Shown: piece after piece, positions 1 to 12,280 of the stretch
How positions within the stretch are numbered: position 1 is the stretch's first letter
How the letters are laid out: each line of letters opens with the position of its first letter
Assembly: GCA_963082975.1 (NCBI GenBank)
Contig: OY720345.1
Coordinates: forward strand, 76,105,034 to 76,169,033
Direction of reading: 5' to 3'
DNA length: 64,000 bases
Origin: Labia minor
Lineage: Eukaryota; Arthropoda; Insecta; Dermaptera; Spongiphoridae
The notes under the pieces: model-generated
What the model was told of the DNA's origin: nothing
Database searches by the model: none
What the model saw: only the letters and a program-made list of their open reading frames with translations
Made by a program: the position numbers and the translations under genes

Positions 1-111
1 TGCACAATGGGGGATTAAATCTTTGGAGAAAAAAAAGAGGGCCTTTTAAAAAATTTTGTTATGAAAATATAACTGATGTATTTATGTATATATTGATCAG
101 TTATATTATAT

Positions 112-331
112 TAGGGTGACCAAACGTCCCGTTTTTCCGGGATTGTCCGGATTTTAGGTGCTCTGTCCCGGCGTCCCGAAAAAAGTCTTCGGGACAGCCT
201 ATTGCCCCGTTTTTTTTAATATTTAGGATATCTTGTACTTTTTTTCAAAATTTTTTCAATTTGCTTCTAAAAAAAGAAAAACAGGTAAATCGTTTGTCCC
301 GGTTTAGTGTTTTCGAAATATGGTCACCCTA
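112..331. mobile_element. hAT-type MITE
   Basis: Terminal inverted repeats TAGGGTGACCA and TGGTCACCCTA bound a 220-bp element. The flanking 8-mers (tattatat left, taatatat right) match at 7 of 8 positions, as expected for an old hAT target duplication. The inside repeats CCCGG/TCCCG motifs and has no coding capacity, so it would need a transposase supplied in trans. Related ends occur at 9569 and 47023. Confidence 0.75.
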
Positions 332-1171
332 TAATATATATATATATATATAATAAAATATATCCATGATCTTAGTAAAATTGGCATTCGACCAAATTGC
401 GAAAAGAATTTGTTTACTATCTTTAGGAAATATCGATGACTCAAAATCAATGTGTAAAAATTACTAACCATTGAATATTAGTTAATGTTTTTCTTAGAAA
501 GTAAATTTAATTTTTTTTTTATACATCTCGTTTTCGAAATAAAAAATCTAATATAATAATATTTATCAATTAAATTTTCAGATTTTTTTTTTTTATTTTT
601 ACCTGGAACATAAATATTAATCAAAATACCACATTAAAAAAAAAGAAAAAGAAAAGTAAATAATAGATATCAGAATATTAACTCGAAAAGTTGCATGTAA
701 AGTGAATCTTGTAGTTTTAATCACAAGGAAAAAAATGAATTAAAATAAAAAGTTATTATTATAGTTATGAACATAAAACATTGGAATGAAGAAAAAAAAT
801 AGAAACATTTTCTTTGTTTATTCAAAAAACTGATGAAAATAATTAATTTTATGTTATTAACTGAAAGTTATTTTTATTTAATTTTTATTAATAAACAATT
901 CAGTACAATTACTTTTCTAATCTGAAATCTATTCAAACAATTCCAAATGTATTATCACACAAATCCTGTATATTTTTTTCCTTCTGAAGTGATGTCAATA
1001 ACTACTGACTTAATGATTTTTATTATTATTTAAAATAAGAGAATATTATAAATAATAAAAACAATAACTAAATATAAACATAAGAACCTAATTAGATTAA
1101 ATTAATTTTCAATTTTTATTATTAGTAATTAATAAAGTAACTAAATCTTTGTATTAATTTTATCATTTCCT
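332..1171. other. A+T-rich spacer
   Basis: Low-complexity A/T sequence with a short TA microsatellite near 333-352. I see no coding, RNA or repeat signature. Confidence 0.6.
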
Positions 1172-1824
1172 TTTTACCGACCGACGATAGTAAGGGAGGT
1201 ATTGTTTTCAAACCAAATTTCACATGTGGAGATTTTACATATCTCCACGAATCATGCATTTTCTAAACAGAAAAAAGTATTTTTAGCATGATGTCTGTAC
1301 GTCTGTCCGTCTGTCCGTCCGTGTAGATGTGTACAGCCTGAACGGCTCAACCGATTTTGATGAAATTTGGTATATTTACTTAATGCATCAGTGGGATGAA
1401 TTGATCAACTTTTGGTGCAAATCCGGAAACCGGAAGTGGTAGTATTAGCGATCGACGATAGGAAGGGAAGGGTTATTTTCACACCAAATTTCACACGAGG
1501 AGATTTTTTTATATATCACCACGAATGTATTGGTTTTATCCTCGGGAAAAATCATCTTCATTATGTTTTTCTTAATTTAAAATTATATGACGTCACCCAG
1601 CCCTTCATGACGTCACAGCCTCCTTATTATGATCACGGGCAACGCCGGCTACTTCAGCTATATATTATAAATAAAATAAAATTAAAAATATTTATGTTCT
1701 ATCCATATCTGTTTGTTATTACATTAATAGATATATTAAAATTATTTGAAATTGTTTCTGTAGCTGGAAATTAATTTATTTCAAACTGTCGGTCGGTTCG
1801 GACCTGGCCACAGGTCAACTTATT
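1172..1824 (+). mobile_element. Family A element, copy 1 (Helentron/HINE-like)
   Basis: Starts TTTTACCGACCGACGATAG and ends CGGTCGG...GACCTGGCCACAGGTCAACTTA. The ACCGACCGACG start is inverted near the 3' end, and GACCTG/CAGGTC forms the terminal hairpin. Inside are a GTCT/GTCC tetranucleotide tract (about 1290-1325), a GATGAAATTTGG block, CCGGAAGTGGTA, and a TGACGTCA palindrome pair near 1590-1615. A 120-residue open frame (1412-1774) recurs only in some copies and looks non-coding. Helentron-type assignment is inferred from structure, because no Rep/helicase coding is present. Confidence 0.75.
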
Positions 1825-2639
1825 TTTAAAGTAATCTATATTTATTGTGAATAAATATCAAATTTGTTTAATATTAATTATTTAAGTAAATAAAAAAAAA
1901 AGTTCTAATTTTATAACTGATTTTTGTTTTGCTATTAATAAATTACTTTTCAAATATACATGGAAAAACGATTTTTTTATTTATTTTATTTTATTATTTT
2001 TTTTTAGGAATTTATCTTAATAATGGTGAAACTATGACTTGCTAAAAATAAAACATGCGAGTTTTTTCTTTTATAATAAACGATAAAAATTCGAACCAGG
2101 TTTAAATTATGGGAAGAGAGATGGAAATTTTTTAAAACAAATTTGTTAAATCCCTTAGTTGAGAAACATTTTAAAAAGCTTTGATGTTTTCGAATAATTC
2201 CATTTTCCATAAGAAATTAATTTTTAAGTGAGAAACCTTCAAGCAGTTAATCTGTATTTTATGGTAACTTGTCCAAAAAAAAAAGGCAGAATTGTGGAAC
2301 CATGCTGAAGAAGGGAGGGTCCCAAGTCAAAACAAACACACCCTGACAGTTCTAGACGAGGTTTATGGTTATGACACAGGTGTACAGGTCAAACTATCTA
2401 AGTCTTCACCTTTTTTTTTATACTCTTGAATTTAATGAATATAATTCGTTAAAATGAATGAAAAATATATAAGAATCTTTCAAGGAGGATCATTTCCATT
2501 TATTAATTTATTTGAAGCTATAGAAAAAAGATCATTTCTGCGCAATTAAAAAAAGAACAATGCGATTTTATCAAGGGTATTTTTATATATTATCAAATGA
2601 CTATACAACTATTTAACAGAATAGAACCTGCAATATACT
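1825..2639. other. Spacer with a small G+C-richer patch
   Basis: Mostly A/T-rich. A patch at about 2270-2400 is more G+C-rich and single-copy within the window. No convincing coding frame is present. Confidence 0.5.
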
Positions 2640-3160
2640 ATCTATAATGTTCTCTTTGATAAGCATCTTGTCACTTTTGGGAGACCTTCGTATGTCTTTG
2701 GATTTTTTTAACGGCTCATCAATACCAATTTTGGTCTGATACTTTATCAGTGAATCTTTCAGTTTTAAATAGAGTAGATAGTATTGCCCAGAATGAATTT
2801 TCTCCTTGAATTCGGTTCTCGTCTACCTTCTGTCGTCTAGCGATCATCATTTATGTGCTTTACTCGATGGGGTTATTTTATTCCTATTTTAAAGTCAAGT
2901 GGCCCTAAGAGTTGGAAGTCCGCTCAACATTAGCAGTCAACTTTATGATCACATTGTTTTAGAACACATAAAATGTCTGCCTTTAAAATATCTCGGGCCA
3001 AAGTTCATTGGTGAAGGAGGGAGGAGATGGCAGGTGAGCCTGGAAGAGGGGCTTTCCCTCAAATTCCATCCTGTCATCTATTTTAGGAGAATGCTCCTCA
3101 TATAGAGCACTCTTTATAGGAGGAATTCGGAGAGATTTTGTTTTAAATTCCCTTCCCCCT
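2640..3160. other. G+C-richer single-copy segment, function unknown
   Basis: Base composition is clearly more balanced than the surroundings. A 68-codon open frame lies at 2899-3105 on +, followed by an in-frame GGCAG|GTGAGC that resembles a splice donor at about 3031. I do not recognise the peptide and see no matching acceptor. It could be a regulatory segment, an exon fragment or chance. Confidence 0.3.
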
Positions 3161-3540
3161 CTTCTTTTTAGTTTTTTTTTTTATTTCTAATGTAAAACTC
3201 TATAAGTATTCAGAAATTCCCAATATTTAAATTAAACATTTTAGTATATTTTAAATAGTTTTGTGTTTTACAAATGATTTTTATATTTGTGATTTATATA
3301 TTAATATTAATTTATAAAACAAATAATTGAAAGAAAATAAAAAACTTGATCTTTTTCAAAAAAATTATTTTCACACTTTTAAAAAAGTATTAATTAATTC
3401 ATATAAATATAATATTAAAAAGATTTCAATTCAATTTATATTTAATTCCAAAAGAAAAATAATATTTAAAAAAAAATGATAATTTTTTAAACTAAGAAAA
3501 GTTTTAATTAAACGATATACGGATAATTTAAATACAAATG
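3161..3540. other. A+T-rich spacer
   Basis: Simple A/T sequence. Nothing recognisable on either strand. Confidence 0.6.
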
Positions 3541-3564
3541 TAATTAAGAATTAAATAATCTTAA

Positions 3565-4005
3565 TATTATTCATTGATTATCATCAATATATATAATTTC
3601 CGTTTTATGTGATATCTGTAACATTACAAAGTTAGTTACAAATTTAAAATTTTACAATTTACAATTTTTTTAGAATTTAAAATAAAATAAAATTTAAAAT
3701 AAAATAAAATTTAAAATACAAATTGAAATATTCTAATTTTTAAATTTATATACAATTTGATATTAATATTATTACTTATTAATATCACATCATAAGAGAG
3801 AATTTATTAAACATAATAAACAAAAAGAAACCTTTCAAAATTATTAATTTGTTACTAACTTTATTTATTTAAAATTTTGTTTTATTACTAAATATTGAAA
3901 AAAAATAAAAAAAATTATTACAACGATTTGAATAAAGTTAATAATTTTAAATTCTAAGAAAAGTTTTATGTCGCCGGCAGCATTAATGCCGAGAACGGCT
4001 AGTAA
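3565..4005 (+). repeat. Repeat family G, copy 1 (empty site for an A element)
   Basis: Matches 47575-48520 in the same order: ATCAATATATATAATTTCCG, a CTGTAACATTA block, a GATTTGAATAAAGTTAATAA block, and a 3' block with ATGCCG..GG/ATCGGCTGG-like sequence. The second copy carries a family A insertion, so this copy approximates the empty site. No coding capacity. The class is unknown. Confidence 0.55.
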
Positions 4006-5468
4006 TTAATTATATTGATACTTAATTGTTGTAACTAACTACACGAATAACTTTATCGATGCATCAATAATTTGTGATTTCAATTTTTTTTTCTCTATTT
4101 ATATGAAATGAACAAATTCTCAAATAAAAATTAATTAAATAATTTCATGATTAAATATAAAATATAATATATAATAAATGTTTAATATAAATATTAAAAA
4201 AAATATTCTGTATAATAATTAGTAGATATAGGATATGTGATTTAGGTAAATTATAAAAATTATTGAATTGATATAATTAACGAAATAATATAAAATAATA
4301 AAAAATAATTTAAAATCAAAATTCACTCCATAATATTATTATATAATAATTTCTCTATTTTAGAAAAATGAAATGAACTTTCGAAATTGACAATTTATCA
4401 TAAAAATCTTGATATTTTTTTTAAAAGGGCATTCGACCTTTCATGTTTGCTTATCAAGTCCTCGATATTCTTTAATCATATTTTATAAAGAGAAATTAAA
4501 TTTGAAGATTAATTTTTATGAAATATCCTGTATAGATGATAATCATTTTAAAATATTGGATTCGATTAATAAATATAGTAGTTTATTTTAGTCATTTTTG
4601 ACTTAACGCAAATCGAAACGTATTTTAAAAGTTTTTAGATTTCCAATCATCTTTTATCGTAAACTGATTTTTTTTATATATATATTATATATAATAAATT
4701 ATAAGTAAATTAATATTTTTTTAAGATAATAAAAATACATTCCTTCCCTTATAAGTTTTTTCCATTTAATTAAAATCCACTCTAAAGTGGGATCATTAAA
4801 ATGATAAATGCTGAAATATGAAATAATACCCATTTTATAAATTTCCACATTGAAAAATTACATTTTTAAGTTCGCAGGGAGATTTTTATGATTTATTGCT
4901 TCCTAATAGATGATATTTTTTCATTTTAATAATTTTTATGATTTATTTTTTAGTGAAATATATTGGATATTCACTCATCTTTTATCCATTTAAATATATA
5001 TTTAAATTACATAGTTCAAATTTGTTTTTTTTGATATTAAAATAAATGTTAACCAGATAGTTAATTGGAAAATTCGAGAAGGTCTTTTGATGAAATATGA
5101 TAAAAAGATTTGTTAAAATTTCAAATGTGAAAATAAAAATTTAATTTAAAAATTCATAGAACAATGAAAAACAGTTTATAGTATTTTCATAAAACTTTAT
5201 ATAATGAGAGAAGAGAAATTATAAAGAATAAATTATATAAAAAAATTCAAAAGAGAAAAAGATTTTATTTAAATAAATTAAAAATGCACTTATAAATCAA
5301 TCTGTTAGAATTTTTTTTTTAAATCTTGTGTGAATTGACTTTCTGTTCAAAATTATTATTAAATAATATTTATATTAAATGCATATTGATGTTAATAATT
5401 TAAGTAATATAAAAATGATTTTCATGTATTTATGATGATTTTTATAAAAACGTATGAGTATATAAATA
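4006..5468. other. A+T-rich spacer
   Basis: Long A/T-rich tract with several short open frames (for example 4409-4591, +) that have no recognisable domain. I see no repeat or RNA signature. Confidence 0.55.
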
Positions 5469-5892
5469 TACGAGGGTGGGGTGAAAAGTTTCAGGCCTGA
5501 CCAAGAAAAACGATGTTTTAAAATTCTTTTTGCTTTATTTTTCAACATTCAAGAGAGCTGAGACCTGTAGGATCTCATATTGTGCACAGCCATTTGATTA
5601 TGGAAAGCTGTATGCAACGTGGGTGATGTGTTTGTTAATGTTTGACTAAAAACTGCTTCGAAAAACCATTTCTACCGACAATTTGGCGCAGTAGGCGTAA
5701 ACCAAACGAATTTTTGCGTCGATTCATAACTGTTGATGAGACTTAAATTAAATTAAATTAATTAAATTAATTAGAACACCGTTATGAGAAATGTATGTGT
5801 TGATGGAGATTATGTTGAAAAATATAGCAAAAAAAAATTTAAAAACATTGTTTTTCTTGGTCAGGCCGGAAACTTTTCATCCCACCCTCGTA
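5469..5892 (+). mobile_element. Internally deleted mariner element (family 1)
   Basis: Terminal inverted repeats of about 45 bp begin CGAGGGTGGGGTGAAAAG and are flanked by TA. The inside keeps pieces of a mariner transposase: around 5700-5745 it reads NPNEFLRRFITVDET, and near the 3' end GDYVEK. The catalytic core between them is missing. The same deletion junction (GATGAGACT followed by TTAAATTAAAT sequence) occurs in the copy at 54012, so this is a non-autonomous subfamily and not a one-off decay product. Confidence 0.85.
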
Positions 5893-6471
5893 TACCGACA
5901 AACAAAACATACAAAGCAAGTTAAATTGGTTTTTAAAAATCTATTATGATTTATATCTTAAAAATTTATTAATAATAATAGAAATATAATAGAAATATTA
6001 ATAAATTTTTTTGATAAGAGATTAATTATTTATTTCTTTGAAATGATTTATAGTGATATTCTGTTGAATATATTGGCTAGTAATATAAAAAATAATTTTG
6101 TGGATATTTTTTTTGGTTATCAATCAATCAATCAAAATATTTTTAATTCTTAATCTAGAATTGAATTAAAATGTTTAATGAAAAACTATGAGGAATTTTA
6201 TAAGTATAGTTAATTTAACATTTTTTTCAATATCGAAAAAAAGGTTAGATTTAAAATATACAGTATTTTACAAACTTATTTTTAAATAATAGAAGATAAT
6301 CTTGGGAAATTTGTAATAAATAAAATTTTTTTTATTGGACAAATATAGTAAAGTGAATCAAGATGCTTTTGCTAGAATTGTTCAAATAATTACCAGCGTT
6401 ATTATTAAGGGTCTATAAAAATTTTATATTTCAAGATTACACGCATTTTTGGAATAAAATTTGTAAATAAG
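5893..6471. other. A+T-rich spacer
   Basis: A/T-rich sequence. Nothing supported. Confidence 0.5.
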
Positions 6472-6813
6472 CTGGAGTGTCTCCACACGACTATCTCGCA
6501 ATTTAAATTGGATTAATTAACATATATTATATTTAAATTAAATTTAATGAATTATAAATTAAAATTAATCAATAAAATTTATTAAACCAGTGCGTGTTTG
6601 GCTTTTTGTTGATGGCACCACGACACGTGTTGGCGCGTGATTTGCTGTGTTAAAAAAATAATTCCTCACACACACACAAACACAAACAGACATTTTTCTC
6701 AACCTTAGTGAAAATGATTCAGGAACCTTCAAAACGTATAAAACATCAAAATCTCAACATCGAAAATTTTCGTGTTGCAATATATATATAATATCTGGCG
6801 AGATAGTAAAAAT
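6472..6813 (-). mobile_element. Family D element, internally deleted
   Basis: On the minus strand it runs from TTTTACTATCTCGCC to GAGTGGAGACACTCCAGC. The middle (CCGGAAG block) is lost, and the junction leaves a short CA tract near 6665-6690. Both ends are intact, including the terminal hairpin GAGTG-GAGA-CACTC. No coding capacity. Confidence 0.8.
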
Positions 6814-8330
6814 AATAGATAAAATAGTGAGAAAACAAAAACAAATAATTATTGAATATTCGTAGGGCAATACTTCTTTATTTAATAAGAAGAAATAAAA
6901 TAATAGTACCGAGTTTTTTTCTAAAAGAGAAAAATATCTCATTTGGATAGATATTTATTTTTTAATGTATAATGAAACTATCAGTAATCAACTATCTACT
7001 CTCACCAATATTTTTAATGTCAAAATTTCAAATAACCAGTCAGGTGACAAGAAAACATGTACTAGTTGGCTATTACTCACCATCATCTTGGAAATAGGTC
7101 TTTATTATAATAGAATTTAAAAAATAATTAATTATATAAGATTTGACAAACCTATTTTTTAACAAAATAAAAAAAAAAACAAAAACAAAATAGTAATATG
7201 TCCTCAAAATGTCTAAATCTCTCCACTTCCTAAAACAAAAAAGGAGACCTGAATGAATGCGAATTGGTGAAAAAACTCGTTAAAATACCTCAATCTTTAA
7301 ACTGATGCTTAATAACACAATCGCTGTTGTTTCAAAAGGAAACTAGAAATATTTTATTTTATTATAGCCAATGGGTTAAAAATGACAACGATTTTCATTT
7401 ACATATTTCAGGCAATAAGAAAAAAAAAACAAAACAGAAACGTAAAATCATGTAAAATAAAGGCTTTCTAAAAGAATTAGAAGAAAATGATGAGATGTTT
7501 TTCTAAAGACAATTCCGAAAATTATCTCTTGTTAAATATGGCCTGTCCTAATTTTTCGAAGAATCGGATTTGATGGAGCAACAGACAGACAAGGATTTCG
7601 TTTGGGAATTAGATAAGCATCACTCGCTCAATTTGAGTACCACCCAGTGGATTAGTAAATTTATATTTATAAGCCTCATCAAATATTAACAAAGATTAAG
7701 ATTAAAATTCCACGAATCAAAAAACATTTGTTACAAATTTGTAGGAATTTTATTTTTCATAGTAATTCTATTCTAATTTTTCAAATAAATATATTTAATG
7801 ATGAAATCGCTTTTGCCACTATAATATATATTATTATTACAAAATATTATAATTTTTATTTTATCTATCAAATTTTATTATACTAGCAAATATTGTAAAT
7901 ATATTTATATATGTTTTTGTGATGAAGGATCGATCTGTTTAATCTAATCTGTAATCGATCTGAATAATATAATTTGGCTCATTTAAAACATTTAAATTTT
8001 TTATTTTTAATTCAAATAATTAATTATATATACATTACAAATAATTTATTTCTTTAATTGATATTCATATAAAAATAATATTTTTCGAATATCTTATTTC
8101 TAATAAATTATATATTTATTAAATATTATCTAATTTATATTTTATTAAATTTATTAAAATATTAAATTACCTATAGATTTTAATTTAAATATTTAATTAT
8201 GAGAAATTAAAATAAATATTTATATATTTTATTAACTATTGGATGGTGCTTGAAATAATATTTTTATATTCATTGAAGAACATGTTTGGAAAGATTCTGT
8301 GAAATGAACTACGCTGAGGTTTACATCCTT
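6814..8330. other. A+T-rich spacer
   Basis: A/T-rich sequence with no recognisable gene, RNA or family repeat. Confidence 0.5.
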
Positions 8331-8974
8331 TTTACCGACCGACGATAGTAAGGGAGGTATTGTTTTCACACCAAATTTCACATGTGGAGATTTTTACATA
8401 TCTCCACGAATCATGCATTTTCTTAACAGAAAAAAGTATTTTTAGCATGATGTCTGTCCGTCCTTCTGTCCGTCTGTCCGTCTGTCCGTCCGTATAGATG
8501 TGTACAGCCTGAACGGCTCAACCGATTTTGATGAAATTTGGTATATTTACTTAATGCATCACTGGGATGAATTGATCAACTTTTGGTGCAAATCCGGAAA
8601 CCGGAAGTGATAGTATTAGCGATCGACGATAGGAAGGGAAGGGTTATTTTCACACCAAATTTCACATGAGGAGATTTTTTTATATATCACCACGAATCAT
8701 ACACTTTGTATTGGTTTTATCCTCGGGAAAATCATATTTATTAGTTTTTTCTTGATTTAAAATTATATGACGTCATCCAGCCATTCATGACGTCACAGTC
8801 TGGTCTTACATATATATTATAAATAAAATAAAATTAAAAATATTTATGTTATATGCCTATTTGTTTTTTATTACATTAATAGATATATTAAAATTATTTG
8901 AAATTGTTTCTGTAGCTGGAAATTAATTTACTTCAAACCGTCGGTTGGTTCGGACCTGGCCACAGGTCAACTTA
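8331..8974 (+). mobile_element. Family A element, copy 2
   Basis: Full-length. The 5' TTTACCGACCGACG end, GTCT/GTCC tract (about 8453-8492), CCGGAAGTGATAG block, paired TGACGTCA sites and 3' CCTGGCCACAGGTCAACTTA hairpin end are all present. It differs from copy 1 mainly by an extra ATACACTTTGTATTGG segment and the lack of the GCAACGCCGG block. Confidence 0.8.
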
Positions 8975-9206
8975 TTTATTAATGGTTTTATTTTTTTTTC
9001 TTTAATTTACATATAAATTGATCGATGATCTAATGACAATGTTCAATGGAAGGTAATTATAAAATAAGAATAAAATAATAGCAGAATGGAGAATGGAAGA
9101 TGTTCCCATAATAATCGGCCCAGCTAATTTATTAATACCCAGAGACAGATATGCACAAGTTTTAAAAACAATAAACTCAGTTCGTAAAGTATACATTTAT
9201 TTTTAA
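8975..9206. other. A+T-rich spacer
   Basis: No supported feature. A 64-codon minus-strand frame (9002-9196) has no recognisable domain. Confidence 0.4.
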
Positions 9207-9242
9207 GTACCGAGTTGCTGTTCGGTGAACCAGGTACTTATT
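9207..9242 (+). repeat. Family E terminal hairpin
   Basis: AAGTACCGAG...GGTACTTA can fold with AAGTACC against GGTACTT and an inner ACCGA/TCGGT stem. The same hairpin is seen inverted at 49641 and, with changes, at 63474. It looks like the 3' end of a repeat whose body here is unrecognisable. Confidence 0.5.
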
Positions 9243-9568
9243 AATTAACAACAATAAATAAAAAGAGAGTTAATAAATTAAGTTTATCTACTTTGTTGTA
9301 ATTTGAAATTTTATGTAATAATAATAAATTATTAAAATAAATAATTATGAAAAAAATTTTAAATTTATTTAAAATAATTATTATTATTTTGTCGTTTTTG
9401 CTAAAAACAAAAACAAAACCGGTAAAATATTTAAATTAAATTATCATCATTATAGTCTAAAGATCTAAATTGTCTCGAGGATAATAGTATATAATCAATA
9501 AATTTAAGTCGATGTACGTCGATATATGAATCTATATTATAAAAGCGGTTTACGAATCGCTGTCAGAA

Positions 9569-9808
9569 TAAAGTGACCACATTTTCATTGAGAAAAAGCA
9601 GATCAAATGGGATGAAATGAGAATTACAATTTAGTACATTTTATTGTATACATTCATATACTTGTGTAAAAAATGTTTTAATGTTCAACTGCGTTATATA
9701 TTATTACAGTATATTTAAAATAAAAAATACAGATATTTTCTAAAAAAACGGGACAGTCCACTAAAAAGCTGGACTGTCCAGCCGAAATCGGGACGTGTGG
9801 TCACTTTA
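9569..9808. mobile_element. hAT-type MITE with perfect 8-bp target duplication
   Basis: Ends TAAAGTGACCACA and TGTGGTCACTTTA are flanked on both sides by tgtcagaa (9561-9568 and 9809-9816). The 240-bp element has GGGACAGTCC/GGACTGTCC motifs near its right end, like the element at 112. No coding capacity. The intact duplication means the insertion is fairly recent. Confidence 0.9.
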
Positions 9809-9904
9809 TGTCAGAAGCGAAAGAAGATAAAAGGGAGAAAAATAAATTATGACAGCAAAGATACAAGCTCATATTTCAATGTGGTTACAACATTTGTAAA
9901 ATAA

Positions 9905-10690
9905 AATCATCCAGATGAAACAGCAGCTATTAGGTCTATTAATTTATCCACCCACCGTGTCCTTGGTCTTCCAAGAGAACGTATCCCACTCGGTCTCCCT
10001 ACCAATATATTTTTTGCCATTTTATCTTCTCCCATTCTAGCCACGTGTCCTGCCCTCTCGATTTTATAATTCTAACTATATAGAGGTCATGCAATTCCTC
10101 GTTATGCAATCTTCGCCATTCCGCGGTGACCACATCTTTCTTTGGCCCATAAATGCTTCGCAGAATCCTATTCTCAAATATTCTAAATCCACTCTTGTCA
10201 CCTAAGGTCATAGACCATGCCTCACATCCATATAATACAACCGGTAAAATAATTGTTTTATATATTTTAACTTTTATCCCCTTTGATAATAATTTTGATG
10301 CGATAAGCCCCTTTACGGCATGATAACAGGCGCTTCCCGATTATAACCTCGCTTTAAACTCATCTCGAATATTATTATCTTTCGTTATCACAGAACCTAA
10401 GTATTTAAATTTTTCTACATTTTCAAATTCTATATCTTGTATATTAAGATTTTATGTTACTAAATACTTTGTCTTAGCATTATTAATTTCTAGTCCCACC
10501 TCTTTTCCTGCTTCAATTAGTTTTTCTACACTATCTATAATTCCAATTGCCGAATCTCCTATTATATTTAAGTCGTCTGCGTAACCTAATACTTGAATTT
10601 TTTTGTTTAATTCGATTCCGTTTGACATCTCCCCAATTTGTCTAATTACATATTCCAGAACTAAATTAAATAAAATTGGTGATAATGCGT
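9905..10690 (-). pseudogene. Non-LTR retrotransposon reverse transcriptase, 5'-truncated
   Basis: Read on the minus strand from 10690 the frame gives GDALSPILFN, then GYADDLNIIGDSA with the YADD catalytic box (about 10575), then KTKYL, KYLGSVIT, an ILPVVLYGCEAWS block and RIFENRILRSIYGPK. These are the palm and thumb segments of arthropod non-LTR elements of the RTE/Jockey-like type. Several in-frame stops (for example after KTKYLVT and at KARL*) and a frameshift near 10000 break it. Endonuclease and early reverse-transcriptase parts are absent, as in typical 5'-truncated copies. The open frame 9999-10211 is the thumb portion. A shorter relative lies at 55600. Confidence 0.9.
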
Positions 10691-11369
10691 CTCCTAAAAA
10701 GAAAATTAAAAAAAATTAAAGACCTAACCCAAAACAACCCAACCTCGAAAATCTAACGACGCACAGTAAAAATTAGTACTAATTAAGCAGCACGCAACTT
10801 TGAAAAAACTTAAAACGAAACGACGCAAAGCGAGGTATAGGAATATTATAAAATTCATTGCCAATTCTGATTTTAAACTTAAATAATGATTTCTCGAATA
10901 AAATATAATTGAAATTATAGTTTCTTTATTTAAGTATCTAATTGATATTTATGTGAATATATATATATGGTATATATATGAGATTAATTAAAATTCCTTC
11001 TTAGTAAAACTGAAATATATTCTTTTAAACCATTCATAAACCATTATTATTTCTTCCTCAAATTGAATATTATTTTAATTTCTAGATGAATAAGAAAATC
11101 TAATTTGGTTCTCACACATGTCTCGTTGATTATTTATTGAACCTCCCATTCCATAGGTCTATTGTTTGACCACAAGGTCTCTATTGAATACCTAGCTCCA
11201 TTTCTCATACCTTACTATATGATCGTCCCCCTTCACACTAAGATGCCCTCCACGAAGATTAGACTAACCCTTGGATATATATATATATATATTGTAAACT
11301 TGAGAGTTATGATTAGTAAATTTGATAAACAAATTTCTCAGCTATATACCATGAACATTTATCTCTACA

Positions 11370-11408
<39 letters not shown>

Positions 11409-12142
11409 TTATTTGTCATAAGATATTTAGTTTGAAAATATATTTCTTTTAAGTTTATAGATACAATTTTAACTCTCATCTCAAAAAAAAAAGAAAATAA
11501 AAAAAAATGGAAAGGAGTTTTTTTATTTTTTTATCTTAATAAGATTATTTATTATAATTTATAGATATTATACATTTAAATTTTTATTAAAAATTAATTG
11601 ATTTTAAAATTTTACGTGTATTTAATTTTAATATACATATGAATCTTATTTATCTATTTAAATATTTAATTTAATTAGCTAATATCATGCAATTTAAAAA
11701 ATAATAAACTATTTACATCATTTGCATTTTAAATTTAATCGATGTTTATTTAAATGAGTTCGACTTTATAGAATGTTGCCATCCAAGAATAATCGTTATT
11801 TGTTATGCAATTTTTCAAAATATATATTGTATGTATACATTTTATGGGAATGTTAAAAATTTTTATAACTGAATTACCACCCACTTACATGTTCCGGATT
11901 AATTTGAAATTTACTTGATATAAAAAAAAATAAAAGATGTAATGATTTAATAAGATTAATAATATGAAAGAATTAAGTACTTAAACTACAACATATTTCG
12001 TGATTAGAATTATTTATAATACGATATAATTTCCCAAGGAAAAATTGCGAGATTACCTTGTATTTAATTATGAAATAAATAAAATTATAATGTTAATCAA
12101 ATAAAAAAAACTATATATAAAATTATTTTTGAATATTTAAAA
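10691..12142. other. A+T-rich spacer with TA microsatellites
   Basis: Contains TA tracts at about 11278-11292 and 11374-11402. The open frame 11162-11404 ends in the second tract and shows no domain. The stretch 10720-10850, just upstream of the reverse-transcriptase fragment, is slightly less A/T-rich but unrecognised. Confidence 0.5.
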
Positions 12143-12280
12143 CAGTGATTCTCAACCTTTTTTTTACCGCGGCACACTTTTAACGGTTTAAAAATATGGC
12201 GGCACACAAAGAAAAAGATAAGTGTAAAAGTTTACCATATTGAAAAAAAGTGGTCCCAAAAACGGTTTACCTTTTTTTTA

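Noticed and set aside
1290-1325. CRISPR-like or VNTR array in GTCC/GTCT tracts
   Set aside because: Simple tetranucleotide repeats within family A, without spacers.
1412-1774. 120-codon open frame repeated at 19127-19489
   Set aside because: It lies inside family A elements, is conserved only as part of the repeat, is broken in other copies, and contains no domain.
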